This document shows positions 32,801-41,061 of a stretch of DNA of 64,000 nt, piece after piece (within the stretch, counting starts at the first letter, position 1; each line of letters begins with the position of its first letter). The DNA is taken from assembly GCF_023734775.1 (NCBI RefSeq), contig NZ_AP025733.1, positions 1-64,000 of the forward strand. The letters are read 5' to 3'. The position numbers and the translations under genes are program-made. The DNA comes from Nostoc cf. commune SO-36. GTDB taxonomy: Bacteria; Cyanobacteriota; Cyanobacteriia; Cyanobacteriales; Nostocaceae. Below the pieces are notes generated by a model. The model saw only the letters and a list, made by a program, of their open reading frames with translations. It had not been told where the DNA came from and made no database searches.

Positions 32801-32874
32801 CAGACCATTGAATGAGCAAGATCGCGGAATATTTGACGGTGTATCTCGACTGCTTGTTGTACAAATGTTTTCAT
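29803..32874 (-). CDS. Single-module NRPS: partial cyclisation domain, A, T, TE
   Basis: 1023 residues. 1-135: only the C-terminal half of a condensation/heterocyclisation domain (PVAFVSML, SGLETPQVLLDHQ, WDAMDLAF, GVVDDMFNAY). 165-650: adenylation domain with A3 FTSGSTGESKG (311-321), A4 FGISELSFDLSVYDIFG, A5 region GGATEGSIWS, A7 YRTGDWG, A8 GREDGQVKVRGHRIELGEIE and A10 GATGKIDRKAL. 675-745: carrier domain with IGGNSFAA (Ser 705). 765-1020: thioesterase with GWSMGG (835-840), LIDSP and EGNHYS. Binding-pocket residues resemble Cys-activating domains (DLY, WNSVP, IW), so a cysteine/thiazoline product is a reasonable guess. The missing half domain is not found upstream. Confidence 0.92.
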   Translation of the reverse strand: MKTFVQQAVEIHRQIFRDLAHSMVCGLDILQERNRHEGSAFHAASPVAFVSMLNEHENKIIPTLFQLENDNMVFSGLETPQVLLDHQAISRPDGGVSLIWDAMDLAFAEGVVDDMFNAYISLVSKFTEDESVWNTSYFDFRSKEEKTQHSEYNEPKTSLSDRCLHEYLYSQAKLLPNKPLLIDSRRTISYGEATYISNRIAWTLRQRCNVKPNELIAVYASKGWEQVIAVQSIIAAGAAYVPIDPAFPENRKLNILERCGCKIVLTSEAHLNDKCISSFEKIAVDLTDNLVTESENLPRIQSSNDLAYVIFTSGSTGESKGVMLNHLGVVNTIDDINHRFNIGSNDVIFGISELSFDLSVYDIFGSIAAGATLIIPPPGANLEPALCARLCAEHNVTVWNSVPALVQLLVEDFEINPRSHKLSFRLFMMSGDWIPIKLPEKIKQLFSAKIVSLGGATEGSIWSIYYDINEVDANWKSIPYGYPLTNQEFYVLDQRMQPRPNNVPGELYIGGVGVAQGYWLDSQKTAQSYVFHPVLKKRIYRTGDWGIRRKIGYIDFLGREDGQVKVRGHRIELGEIESILQQHPSVANAIAKVIGYQTQDAYLAAYIVSKDEATPSLQELHQHVAAFLPEYMVPAKFIFLEQLPLGATGKIDRKALPIPIDIKKAQVSTRSLTQTESTMARLWSEILEIDTPVAEDDFFNIGGNSFAAARLTIAINNTFGVEIPVTALLQHPTLEKISKLIDEQYYNNSSNRWSFLISIAGREPSPKTFWFHPSGGGVLCYRDMGQLLSSHLHLFGVQAQPVSQQNLMNSIPEMLDLYLNEIRAVQPSGPYHLGGWSMGGVIAYVAAQHLIQQGIQVESLVLIDSPAPLQRKIPEFAEIVSWFISDLAEVEQTLKLSCIKQKESDNNVLFEALQEAQEMGLISFGKMEDLRPIFNVFHSNIHALYNYQASPMKEDVSCLLVMATQNVQERVASESMQIWRSLLPKTTSFREIEGNHYSLLKYPLVSEVTHLILEHLKTKVKVS

Positions 32875-33036
32875 ACTTAAAGGGAACCTATATTAATTTA
32901 TCAGTATCAAATAGATAGCTTTACGCGAATTCCTATGAAATCTTTACAAAAGTATACAACTTGCATTCAGCAGGTTTGAAAAGGGGCCGTGTCGGAAAGC
33001 GTCTTGCTAAAAGAGATACTGTAGGCATTAATCTAG
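32875..33036. other. Divergent spacer NRPS / TniQ fragment
   Basis: About 160 bases. The leftward NRPS start has no good ribosome site, consistent with a truncated 5' end. No remnant of the missing half of its first domain is visible here. Confidence 0.4.
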
Positions 33037-33493
33037 ATGTTAGTTAATCATTATACTAGTGAAAAGTTGTGGAACTTAGAAAAACCAGTTATTCCACAAC
33101 GTAGTCGGTTGTTCCCTTTAGAACCTATTGGCATTGGTACAATCTACGTAGAAAGCTTGAGCGGGTATGTAGCTCGTCTTGCTGAACATCATTTTACTAC
33201 TACCGAACAATTAATTTTGTCTCAGGTTCTTCCCTTGATGGGGCAAAAAATGTCTCGGACAAGTCCCATAGACATCATTAATAATTTTTTTGGAATTCAC
33301 CACTCTTTAGCAGCTGCAAATGAAATCAGAGGTATTTTTGCTACAACTCTAATTCAGGTTCTTGAAGAGTTAACTTTACGTCGAGATTTAGCTAATTTGT
33401 CACCCCTAAAGTGGGCAAGTTTGACCTTTGAGTTTAGTTTTCTGCGCTTGTATCAAGCTTGGTGTCCATTGTGTTACACCAGTTGGCGTACCT
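33037..33493 (+). pseudogene. TniQ-family transposition protein, truncated
   Basis: 152 residues. The TniQ/TnsD N-terminal pattern is clear: LFPLEPIGIGTIYVESLSGY, VARLAEHH, LANLSPLKWASLTF, LRLYQAWCPLCYTSWR. The last part is the first CxxC of the family's zinc finger (WCPLCY), after which the frame runs into an IS630 element. Family members choose target sites for Tn7/Tn5053-like and CRISPR-associated transposons. No TnsA, B or C gene is present nearby, so this is a relic. Confidence 0.8.
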
Positions 33494-33516
33494 AGTAGTC
33501 TGCCAAGGTAACTTTG

Positions 33517-34797
33517 CTAGGTTAAATTTGGATATAAACGCTGCATTTTGCGACGAGCATCTTTGGTTTGAAAACCCCAATAAACGCTGGCTTTTTGTTG
33601 ATTACGTTGTTTCTCCCAAGCGGCAATTTCAGAAGTTAATGTTTCTGCATTAGGAATACGCCGTTCTAAACATTGGCGAGATAAAACAGATAATTCGATT
33701 TCTACTTGATTCAGCCAAGAAGCGTGTTTAGGAGTATAGTGAAACTCTAACTTTTGAATAATTCGGCGTGCTTCTTCTGGTTGAAAAACTTCGTATAACG
33801 CACTTGGGGTATGAATATTAAGGTTATCTACTACTAAAAGAAGCACATCAGCATCTCGGTAATCAACATCTACTAACTTTTTCATTTGAAGAGCAAAGTC
33901 TACTTTTGTGCGACGCTGTGTAACTTCAATATGCCGCCAGCCTGCTAAGGGTTGAAAACACGCGAATAAATTTACTGTCCCGTTACGTTTATACTCGAAA
34001 TCATAACGTTCAGGTTGCTCTGGCTCTGGTGGTAAAGGAAGTCGGTTCTTGCGTTACTTTTATGGTGATTGACGATTTATCGTGACAGAACCCTTACTAG
34101 GCAAGGATTATAAAGGATCATGGAATTATTCTGAATAAAATCCTTATAGGATAAGGCTTTCAACGATCTTGAACCGTATTCTCCATAAAAATAACCGAAG
34201 AACCAGGAAGTCTTACTTCTTCTACTAATTGATATGGGCGTTCATCAAAGCAGAGTACGGGGCGTTTAGGATCGTAAGGCTCATTGTACAAATCCAGTAC
34301 ATCTTCCATTCGGAAAACATATTCAGCATTTACTTCAGGAATACACCACTGTTCTTTCAACCAAGGTTTAATTTCGTTTTTTTTAAAGTCTGACGTACTG
34401 TTTCATCTGAAATTGAATCTATGATACCAACGTTCACTAAATGATCTGCTAATAATTGCATTGTCCAACGTACTCTTCCAACTGGTGGATTAGAACAAGC
34501 AGTTGCAATCAAAAATGCTTCTTGTTTTCCATCTAACTTTTTAGGTTTTGGTGGATGAACTTCATCCTTTAAAGCAAAATCTAACCCCCCAACGACAAAT
34601 TTTTCTCGTATACGTTGCACTGTCGCAACATGCGCTCTAACTATGCCAGCGATCGCTTGATCCGTTTCTCCTTCAGAAGCCATTAGAAGAATGTTTGCAC
34701 GGGTTATGGTTCTTGCTTTGTGCTTACCTTTTTTTATTATCGATTGCAATTGAGAAACTTCATCTTCATCCAAGTCAACAATGTACTTTTTCGCCAT
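33517..34797 (-). pseudogene. IS630 transposase, frameshifted and interrupted
   Basis: orfA (34357-34797) encodes the HTH part: VSQLQSIIKKGKHKARTITR, GETDQAIAGIVRAHVATVQR, IREKFVVGGL. At an A8 run (34377-34384) the frame must shift by -1 to continue as [20 protein letters not shown] and the DDE part ([17 protein letters not shown] ... VLLLVVDNLNIHTPSAL ... HASWLNQVEIELSVLSRQCL). A 161-bp MITE with an 8-bp target duplication splits the DDE domain between EVRLP and LPPEPEQPERYDF. The A-run shift looks like the programmed frameshift known for this family; the MITE makes this copy inactive. Confidence 0.85.
34044..34204. mobile_element. ISL3-type MITE nested in the IS630 transposase
   Basis: 161 bp. 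Ends GGTTCTTGCGTTACTTTTAT (left) and, reverse-complemented, GGTTCTTCGGTTATTTTTAT (right). They match the termini of the full ISL3-family element at 41062-42495. Flanked by perfect 8-bp direct repeats AGGAAGTC (34036-34043, 34205-34212), the duplication length of ISL3 elements. No coding capacity. Confidence 0.88.
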
Positions 34798-34868
34798 GTT
34801 ACACCTCGTTTTTGGCTATTTTACTAATTAGAGGTTTTACTTAGCAAAGTTCCCTTGGCAGACTACTA

Positions 34869-35197
34869 GGAGGGCATCAAATGCTCAAATATGACATATA
34901 AAGGATGCAGAAAACATCAAATTTTGGTAATTTATTGTGCCTGAAAACTGCATAAATATCAACTTAATAACTGATTAATAACTGAGAGGATGTTTGAAAA
35001 GTCTGTAGTAGTGTCAATACCTTCGCCAATTTAGAGGGTGAGATGATGATGCTTTAACCATTAACTCCCATTTCTCTGATGCTTGGCAAAAACAATCAGT
35101 CCTAAAAATTCCTGTGATTAATAATCACAGCCAACTACTTTTCAAACAACCTCTGAAGTTAAGTTACTGAACAAATCGATTTAGGTAGGTAAAAATT
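34869..35197. other. Spacer upstream of the RTX gene, with a dispersed repeat
   Basis: Contains a ~100-bp dispersed repeat (about 35017-35115; TACCTTCGCCAATTTAGAGG near one end, GCTTGGCAAAAACAATCAGT near the other) that recurs at ~40728-40830 and ~47128-47225. A small palindrome TGTGATTAATAATCACA is at 35115-35131. The RTX gene promoter should lie here but was not identified. Confidence 0.5.
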
Positions 35198-38100
35198 ATG
35201 GCAAATATCATTGGAACCAACGGTAATGATACTCTAATGGGCAGCGACAGCGCGGACACGATCAATGGTAAAGCAGGTAACGACCTTTTGAGAAGTGGTG
35301 CAGGAAATGATACTCTCATTGGTGGTGCTGGTGACGATACCTTGAGTGCTAGCGATTCATCAGGCAATAAGTTACTGAATGGGGGCGATGGCAATGATTC
35401 TCTCTCTGTCTCTAAATCCCCTCCCGAACCACAGGACTACTTCCAGGAACAACGTGACAAAAACACCCTCAACGGTGGTGTAGGTGACGATACCTTGAAT
35501 GCTAGCAATTCATCAGCTGATAACCTGCTTTCTGGGGGCGATGGCAATGATTCTCTTTTTGCCTCTGGCGCTTTTGGTAATAATACCCTTAACGGTGGTA
35601 ATGGCGATGATATCTTTACAGATGGCGATGGCAAGGATATCTTCATAGGTGGCGGTGGCAAGGATAAATTTGTTTACACCTCTTTCTCCTACAACAATAA
35701 TAATATCACTGATTTCGGTGGCGTAGGAAAAGGAACAAACCCGACAGCAGCAGTCATTGCCGAAGTGGACACCCTAACATTTCAACGTGCAGGCTTCACT
35801 GCCAAAAATCTACTGTTGACCCAGAATGGCAAGAATCTGGAAATCAGCTTTTCTGGGGTGTATGGGCCTAACAAACTCATCCTGGAAAACTTTGCCCTGG
35901 AAAACCTGGAAAACTTGAGCAAATCTACAGGAGCCGCTGTAGACTTGGGCAATATTTTGTTTAATGGGCAAACTACCATCACAGACAGCTTTGATGTCTT
36001 CAATGCCAACTCCACTCAAAGCACTATCTTCAACTTGAACACTGTTACTTTTCTTAATGACCTCGACAATAATGTTAAGGGCTTTGACAACTCAGATGAT
36101 GTCATCAATGGTCAGGGGGGTGATGACATCATTGATGGCAAGAGTGGCAACGACCTTTTGAGGGGTAGCGCGGGCAATAATACTCTCAACGGTGGTGCTG
36201 GTAATGATACCTTGAACGTTGACTCTTTACTAGGCGATAATTTGCTCTCTGGGGGCGATGGCAATGATTTTCTCTTTGCCTCTGGCTACCAGTATGAGTC
36301 CGGCTCGTTCTACGGCCCACAAAAAGATGACCTTCTTTTGTTAGGTAATAATACCCTCAATGGTGGTGCAGGGAAAGATACCTTGAGTGCTAGTGGTTCA
36401 AAAGGCGATAACCTGCTCTCTGGGGGCGATGGCAATGATTTTCTTGACATCTCTGGCTATGAGTATAGAGGTAGCGGATACTACTTCTCCTCTTCCAGCA
36501 ACTCTGTCTCATCTGGTAATAACACCCTCAACGGTGGCGCTAGTGACGATACCTTGCGTGCTGGCGGTTCAAGAGGCGATAACCTGCTCTCTGGGGGCGA
36601 TGGCAATGATTTTCTTGACATCTCTGGCTATGAGAATCAAGCTAGCGACTTCTACTACGACTATCGCTCCTTAGGCAATAACACCCTTAACGGTGGCGCT
36701 GGTAATGATTCCTTGGATGCTAGGGGTTCGACAGGCGATAACCTACTCTCTGGGGGCGATGGTAATGATTCCTTCTATCTAAACTTCTTATCCGAACCTT
36801 CTGCCGCCTCTGATTTAATTACACAAACGGTAGATGGGGGTAAGGGTGACGATGTGTTGTCCGTCATTTTTAACTATTATGCTACCGGAGGAATCACAAC
36901 CACATTCAATGCCACTACTAACATTGCCTCAATGACGGCGGGCACGAATAGCGTTACCTACAAGAATATCGAACAATTAAATATCTCAGGTACAGAGTAC
37001 AATGACAACATTGTGGGGAGCAATGGCAACGATACGCTTTCTACGGGCTATGGTGGTAAAGATACGATGGATGGGGGTAAGGGTGACGATTTGTTGTCCG
37101 TCGATTACGACACCTATTATGTTACCGGAGGAATCGCAACCACATTCAATGCCACTACTAACATTGGCTCAATTACGGCAGGCACGAATAGCGTTACCTA
37201 CAAGAATATCGAACGATTAAATATTTCAGGTACACAGTACGATGATTTTATTGTGGGGAACGGTGGCAACGATACCCTCTCCACAGGCGGTAGTGGCAAT
37301 GATACGATAGATGGCGGTAAGGGTGACGATGTGTTGTCCGGCAATTACAGGTTTGCTAGCGGAGGAATCACAACCACATTCAATGCCACTACTAACATTG
37401 GCTCAATTACGGCGGGCACGAATAGCGTTACCTACAAGAATATCGAACGATTAAATATTTCAGGTTCACAGTACGATGACAACATTGTAGGGAACGATGG
37501 CAACGATACGCTCTCCGGGAACAATGATGATTCCAATGGTGGTAGCAGTGGCAATGATACGATAGATGGGGGTAAGGGTGAAGATTTGTACTCCGTCAAT
37601 TTTAACGGTGCTAACGGAGGAATCACAACGACATTCAATGCCACTACTAACATTGGCTCAATGACGGCGGGCACGAATAGCGTTAGCTACAAGAATATCG
37701 AACGATTAAATATCTCAGGTACAGAGTACAATGACAATATTGTGGGGAGCAATGGCAACGATACGCTCTTTGGGGGGTATAGTAACTATGACAATGATAC
37801 CATTATTGGCGGTGCAGGTAATGATAGCTTGAGTGCTGCTGTCTATTCAGGCAATAACCTACTCTCTGGAGATGACGGTAATGATATCCTCAGAGGTGGC
37901 CGGGGTAATGATAGTCTCTATGGAGGAACTGGTACTGATACCTTTGTTTTCAATAGTTACTATGGAAGTGTTGATACTATTTATGACTTCAACGCCACCA
38001 ATGAACTAATTCAGGTATCGGCTGCTGGTTTTGATGAGGAGTTATCATTAGCTAGTCAGTTTACCGGAACATCTGCAAGGTTATCAATAGGTTCACTTTT

Positions 38101-38281
38101 TGCTAATCAGTTTACAATCGGAACATCTGCAACGACAAGTAATCAACGATTTATCTATGACAATATTACGGGCGCATTGTACTTTGATGCAGATGGTAGT
38201 GCAAGTGAATTTACTCAGGTAAAATTTGCACAACTTTTGGGCAATGTGACACTAACCAAAAACAACTTTGTGGTCGTTTAA
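35198..38281 (+). CDS. Large RTX calcium-binding protein
   Basis: 1027 residues composed almost entirely of RTX blocks: GNDTLxG / GGDGNDxL nonapeptides (for example NGKAGNDLLRSGAGNDTLIG). Several ~60-residue modules of the type TTFNATTNIGSITAGTNSVT-YKNIERLNISG lie between ~residue 560 and 850. The C-terminal ~110 residues (TDTFVFNSYYGSVDTIYDFN ... GALYFDADGSASEF) are the non-repeat domain that normally carries the type I secretion signal. No Sec signal peptide, no catalytic domain. Expected: secreted or surface Ca-binding protein exported by an ABC transporter encoded elsewhere. DNA-level repeats may recombine and change length. Confidence 0.9.
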   Translation: MANIIGTNGNDTLMGSDSADTINGKAGNDLLRSGAGNDTLIGGAGDDTLSASDSSGNKLLNGGDGNDSLSVSKSPPEPQDYFQEQRDKNTLNGGVGDDTLNASNSSADNLLSGGDGNDSLFASGAFGNNTLNGGNGDDIFTDGDGKDIFIGGGGKDKFVYTSFSYNNNNITDFGGVGKGTNPTAAVIAEVDTLTFQRAGFTAKNLLLTQNGKNLEISFSGVYGPNKLILENFALENLENLSKSTGAAVDLGNILFNGQTTITDSFDVFNANSTQSTIFNLNTVTFLNDLDNNVKGFDNSDDVINGQGGDDIIDGKSGNDLLRGSAGNNTLNGGAGNDTLNVDSLLGDNLLSGGDGNDFLFASGYQYESGSFYGPQKDDLLLLGNNTLNGGAGKDTLSASGSKGDNLLSGGDGNDFLDISGYEYRGSGYYFSSSSNSVSSGNNTLNGGASDDTLRAGGSRGDNLLSGGDGNDFLDISGYENQASDFYYDYRSLGNNTLNGGAGNDSLDARGSTGDNLLSGGDGNDSFYLNFLSEPSAASDLITQTVDGGKGDDVLSVIFNYYATGGITTTFNATTNIASMTAGTNSVTYKNIEQLNISGTEYNDNIVGSNGNDTLSTGYGGKDTMDGGKGDDLLSVDYDTYYVTGGIATTFNATTNIGSITAGTNSVTYKNIERLNISGTQYDDFIVGNGGNDTLSTGGSGNDTIDGGKGDDVLSGNYRFASGGITTTFNATTNIGSITAGTNSVTYKNIERLNISGSQYDDNIVGNDGNDTLSGNNDDSNGGSSGNDTIDGGKGEDLYSVNFNGANGGITTTFNATTNIGSMTAGTNSVSYKNIERLNISGTEYNDNIVGSNGNDTLFGGYSNYDNDTIIGGAGNDSLSAAVYSGNNLLSGDDGNDILRGGRGNDSLYGGTGTDTFVFNSYYGSVDTIYDFNATNELIQVSAAGFDEELSLASQFTGTSARLSIGSLFANQFTIGTSATTSNQRFIYDNITGALYFDADGSASEFTQVKFAQLLGNVTLTKNNFVVV

Positions 38282-38295
38282 TTGTGATTAGCGTT

Positions 38296-38420
38296 CTAAG
38301 TAGGCGGGACTAATTAAATATAAGACCTATGTAGGTTGGGTTTAGGCACGAAACCTAACATCCGTAGGGGTTACGCTATCGCTAACCCATCCTACGTTTG
38401 ATTTCCCCCACCTACTTAGG
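38296..38420. repeat. Nested inverted-repeat element (MITE-like)
   Basis: Outer arms CTAAGTAGGCGGGA (38296-38309) and CCCACCTACTTAG (about 38407-38419). Inner arms GTAGGTTGGGTTTA (38331-38344) and CTAACCCATCCTAC (38382-38395), the latter a common cyanobacterial repeat. Directly followed by ACTTACGCAT, the end of the IS4-type fragment. Confidence 0.55.
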
Positions 38421-38471
38421 ACTTACGCATGTGTCACAAAAAATAAAAGTTTTTTGTTTGTAGTGAGGACT

Positions 38472-38970
38472 TCAGCCCTTATCTTGAGTTGTTAAACTGA
38501 ATATCACACCAATTTTGGCAATTGGGAACCCACATCCTGATTTTTGAGTGTTAGGTTGAGGATATTCTTTTTGGTTCTCTACTGTGTCTGGCATAGATAC
38601 AGTAGAGCCATCTATTACTTTTACGTTTCGACCACACCATAAATTTTCTTGGTTCACTTTCTCTTCTAAGCTTTGTGCTGAATGATTGAAAAGTTTTTCT
38701 AATAACTTTTCTGGGAATCTCGCCCTAGCTTGACAGTAAGCACTCGTATCTGATGTTCGCGGAGCGTCTCGAAGAGAAGGAATTTCTACATCTGAATCTG
38801 CTAAATGAGCAATTATTTTACTCACAGCATTATGACAAGTTTTATCACTATCCAAAACTTGCGACAAAAATGCCCACAAAGTAATAAATGGGTCAAATAA
38901 TCGCTTTTTATATTTAATACCAATTTGAAAAAAGAATGCGACAAATGGTAAATGTAGGATAGGTATAATT
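38472..38970 (-). pseudogene. IS4-family transposase fragment
   Basis: The minus strand reads LPFVAFFFQIGIKYKKRLFD, PFITLWAFLSQVLDSDKTCH, NAVSKIIAHLADSDVEIPS and then NVKVIDGSTVSMPDTVENQK, EYPQPNTQKSGCGFPIAKIG, VIFSL: the N-terminal half of an IS4-group transposase with the first catalytic Asp in VIDGSTVSMPD. It lacks the second Asp and the YREK region, ending at 38472. A GC-rich short repeat (TCTCGAAGAGA, near 38768) lies within it. Confidence 0.75.
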
Positions 38971-38981
38971 CAAGGTGGGCA

Positions 38982-39550
38982 ATGGCAGGGGTAGTGAATA
39001 TCGATATCGAAGAAAGCGTCGAGGAGCTAGAGGGGTTAGTTCGGCAACAGAAAAATGCTCGACTCAAAGAACGCTTACAAGCACTCTATCTGATTAAAGC
39101 CCAAGGCATGAACGTATGTGCGATCGCTAAAATATTGGGAAAACATCGGGGTACAATACATCGATGGTTGGCAGATTATCGAAAACGAGGAATCGAGGCA
39201 GTTGTTGAATTTGGGACGAGTTCAGGTCGAACAAGGGTAATACCAGATTGGGCAGTATCGAGTCTGAAAAAACAACTCGAACAAGCAGAAAGTGGGTTTC
39301 AACGGTATACACAAATTCAACAGTGGTTAGATTCGACCTTAGGTGTGCAAGCCGAGTACGCAACTGTACATTATTTGACTCGTTACAGGCTCAAAGCAAA
39401 GTTAAAAGTACCACGTCCATGCAACCGAAAACAGGACAAAGAGAAACTTGAGGCTTTTAAAAAAACCTTGGTCACGACCTTCAACTAATTAGCCAATATG
39501 CTGCCATCGTTTTACCACAATATAAAAATCGGGGGCAGCGATAGGGGAAT
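38982..39550 (+). pseudogene. IS630-family transposase fragment (HTH part)
   Basis: The frame 38982-39488 encodes an HTH/homeodomain-like DNA-binding part (LQALYLIKAQGMNVCAIAKI, LGKHRGTIHRWLADYRKRGI) and a linker (GFQRYTQIQQWLDSTLGVQA). At an A7 run (39459-39465) a -1 shift would continue it as KNLGHDLQLISQYAAIVLPQ YKNRG before it stops at ~39541. The DDE part is missing. The adjoining IS4 fragment abuts its start. A second example of an A-run shift in this family within the window. Confidence 0.75.
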
Positions 39551-39782
39551 CTTGAGCTTTTGCGATCGCCATTGCAACCGTGTTTTGAGGGAGCAGTACA
39601 GGCTAAAAATGAGCAAACTATAAATTTTATTTTAAAGATTTGATGAACTTCAGCACAAACACTAGTTTTTTTTGCTATGTAGAGTATTTTCATTGTAGTG
39701 CAAAAAGGTATTCACATTTATTCAGTACCTAACATGAGCTAAATCTTAGGATTTAGTTTGTTCGCTCAGAAGCATTACAACT
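39551..39782. other. Intergenic region upstream of the PEP-CTERM gene
   Basis: Contains one HIP1 site and AT-rich sequence. Nothing else recognised. Confidence 0.35.
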
Positions 39783-40670
39783 ATGTCTAAAAAAAATATT
39801 TTCAACAAGATTACTACCGCTCTGGCCACTAGTACCGCCCTTTCTCTGGCGTTCATGGTAGATTTACCTAAAGCTAAAGCATTTTCCCTAATTCAGGAAG
39901 ATTTGTTTTTTGGACGTAATATTGCCGGAGGTCAAGAGGTATCCCAGAAAGAGTTTCAGGCTTTTGTTAATGGTGTAATTACCCCTCGTTTCCCAAGTGG
40001 TCTAACAATTTTTGATGCCAATGGGCAATTTCAACATAGTACAGGAAAACTCATCGAAGAACCTGCCAAAGTTGTTACCCTTTTCCGAGAAAACACTCCA
40101 ACAAACGAAGTTTCTATCAGCGAGATTGTTAGGGCATACCGTAAGCAGTTCAATCAGGAAAGTGTTTTGCAAGTGGCAAACTTTGACGAGCTTGCAGTTA
40201 GCTTCGATTTAGGTGAGGATTTATTTAACAATAGTTCAGTTCCAAAGCTCATCCAAACGGATTTATTTTTTGGGCGTAACATTCCTGGGGACGGCGAAGT
40301 ATCTCAGAGCGAGTTTCAAGCGTTTGTTGACAGTGTGATTACCCCTCGTTTCCCAAGTGGTCTAACAATTTTTGATGCCAATGGGCAATTTCAAGACAGT
40401 ACCGGAATCATTATTGAAGAACCCTCAAAGGTTATCAGCCTTATCTTTGAAGATACTCTGGATAACGAAACTTCTATTAACCAAATTATTGAAGCTTACC
40501 TTCAACAGTTTAGTCAAGAAAGCGTCTTGACAGTTGTTGATGAAGATATCCGTGTGCGTTTTGTAGAGTCTGAGCCTGTTCCAGAACCTTCTTCTGTTAC
40601 TGGAGCGCTTCTATTTAGCACTTTGATCGTCGCTTGCAGATTGAAAAAGAAAGAGCATAAGCATCGGTAA
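39783..40670 (+). CDS. Tandem DUF3574 protein with PEP-CTERM tail
   Basis: 295 residues. Signal peptide (ITTALATSTALSLAFMVDLP, KAKAF). Two DUF3574 repeats (about 37-150 and 160-270), each with DLFFGRNI, GEVSQ-EFQAFV, VITPRFPSGLTIFDANGQFQ and QESVL. C-terminal VPEPSSVTGALLFSTLIVAC and a basic end form a PEP-CTERM sorting signal, meaning exosortase-dependent cell-envelope or exopolysaccharide targeting. The two repeats are nearly identical at DNA level over ITPRFPSGLTIFDANGQFQ, so duplication is recent or maintained. Biochemical role unknown. Confidence 0.85.
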   Translation: MSKKNIFNKITTALATSTALSLAFMVDLPKAKAFSLIQEDLFFGRNIAGGQEVSQKEFQAFVNGVITPRFPSGLTIFDANGQFQHSTGKLIEEPAKVVTLFRENTPTNEVSISEIVRAYRKQFNQESVLQVANFDELAVSFDLGEDLFNNSSVPKLIQTDLFFGRNIPGDGEVSQSEFQAFVDSVITPRFPSGLTIFDANGQFQDSTGIIIEEPSKVISLIFEDTLDNETSINQIIEAYLQQFSQESVLTVVDEDIRVRFVESEPVPEPSSVTGALLFSTLIVACRLKKKEHKHR

Positions 40671-40742
40671 GAGATTAAGATAAAGCACCTTTATCAATCA
40701 GTTAAAATACCCAATTTTTTATTAATCAATACCTTTGCCAAT

Positions 40743-40910
40743 TTACGAGGGTTCAACGCCTGTGGAAACGTTATGAATACGTCCTAAAGAAGTAAGCTTG
40801 GCAAAAATCTGGGTTAGTAAAATAGGCTCAGGCATTTCCGGAAGCATTTTTAAGATTTCACGAACATAACTTGAATTTAAGTCATCGGTAAATAAACGTT
40901 AAAGCATAGC
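40743..40910 (-). pseudogene. C-terminal fragment of an unidentified protein
   Basis: The minus strand reads RLFTDDLNSSYVREILKMLP, EMPEPILLTQIFAKLTSLGR, IHNVSTGVEPS and a stop. It looks like real protein sequence but I do not recognise it. Its end overlaps the dispersed repeat that also occurs near 35017 and 47128, so that repeat is probably the 3' end of a once-common gene or element. Confidence 0.45.
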
Positions 40911-40943
40911 CTTCAAACTGAAGCAGAATCAGGAACAGTGAAT

Positions 40944-40981
40944 ATATAAGCTTGTTTTCATTTGTAAAAACAAGCTTATAT
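40944..40981. repeat. Perfect 15-bp stem-loop
   Basis: Arms ATATAAGCTTGTTTT and AAAACAAGCTTATAT with an 8-nt loop. It lies between the PEP-CTERM gene and the ISL3 element. It may act as a bidirectional transcription end, although a T-run is short. Confidence 0.6.
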
Positions 40982-41061
40982 TTGCTGCCTTTCCTTAGCA
41001 ACAAAGCTCATTTTAAGCATCTTTGCTTTTCAAGTAGCTATTACTTAAAGCAAAGATTACG

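Larger units (their letters stand above)
33495..34866 (-). mobile_element. IS630-family insertion sequence interrupted by a MITE
   Basis: 1372 bp between TA dinucleotides (33493-33494 and 34867-34868). Terminal inverted repeats begin GTAGTCTGCCAAGG at both ends and extend ~28 bp with few mismatches (…AACTTTGCTA). IS630 elements insert at TA and duplicate it. The internal transposase is broken by a 161-bp insertion. The element sits at the end of the truncated TniQ gene. Confidence 0.88.

Noticed and set aside
36840..37780. Possible CRISPR or satellite array
   Set aside because: Repeats are long, coding and in frame with RTX motifs.
39481..39693. Minus-strand frame of 70 codons
   Set aside because: Lies over the IS630 remnant tail and an AT-rich spacer; no support.
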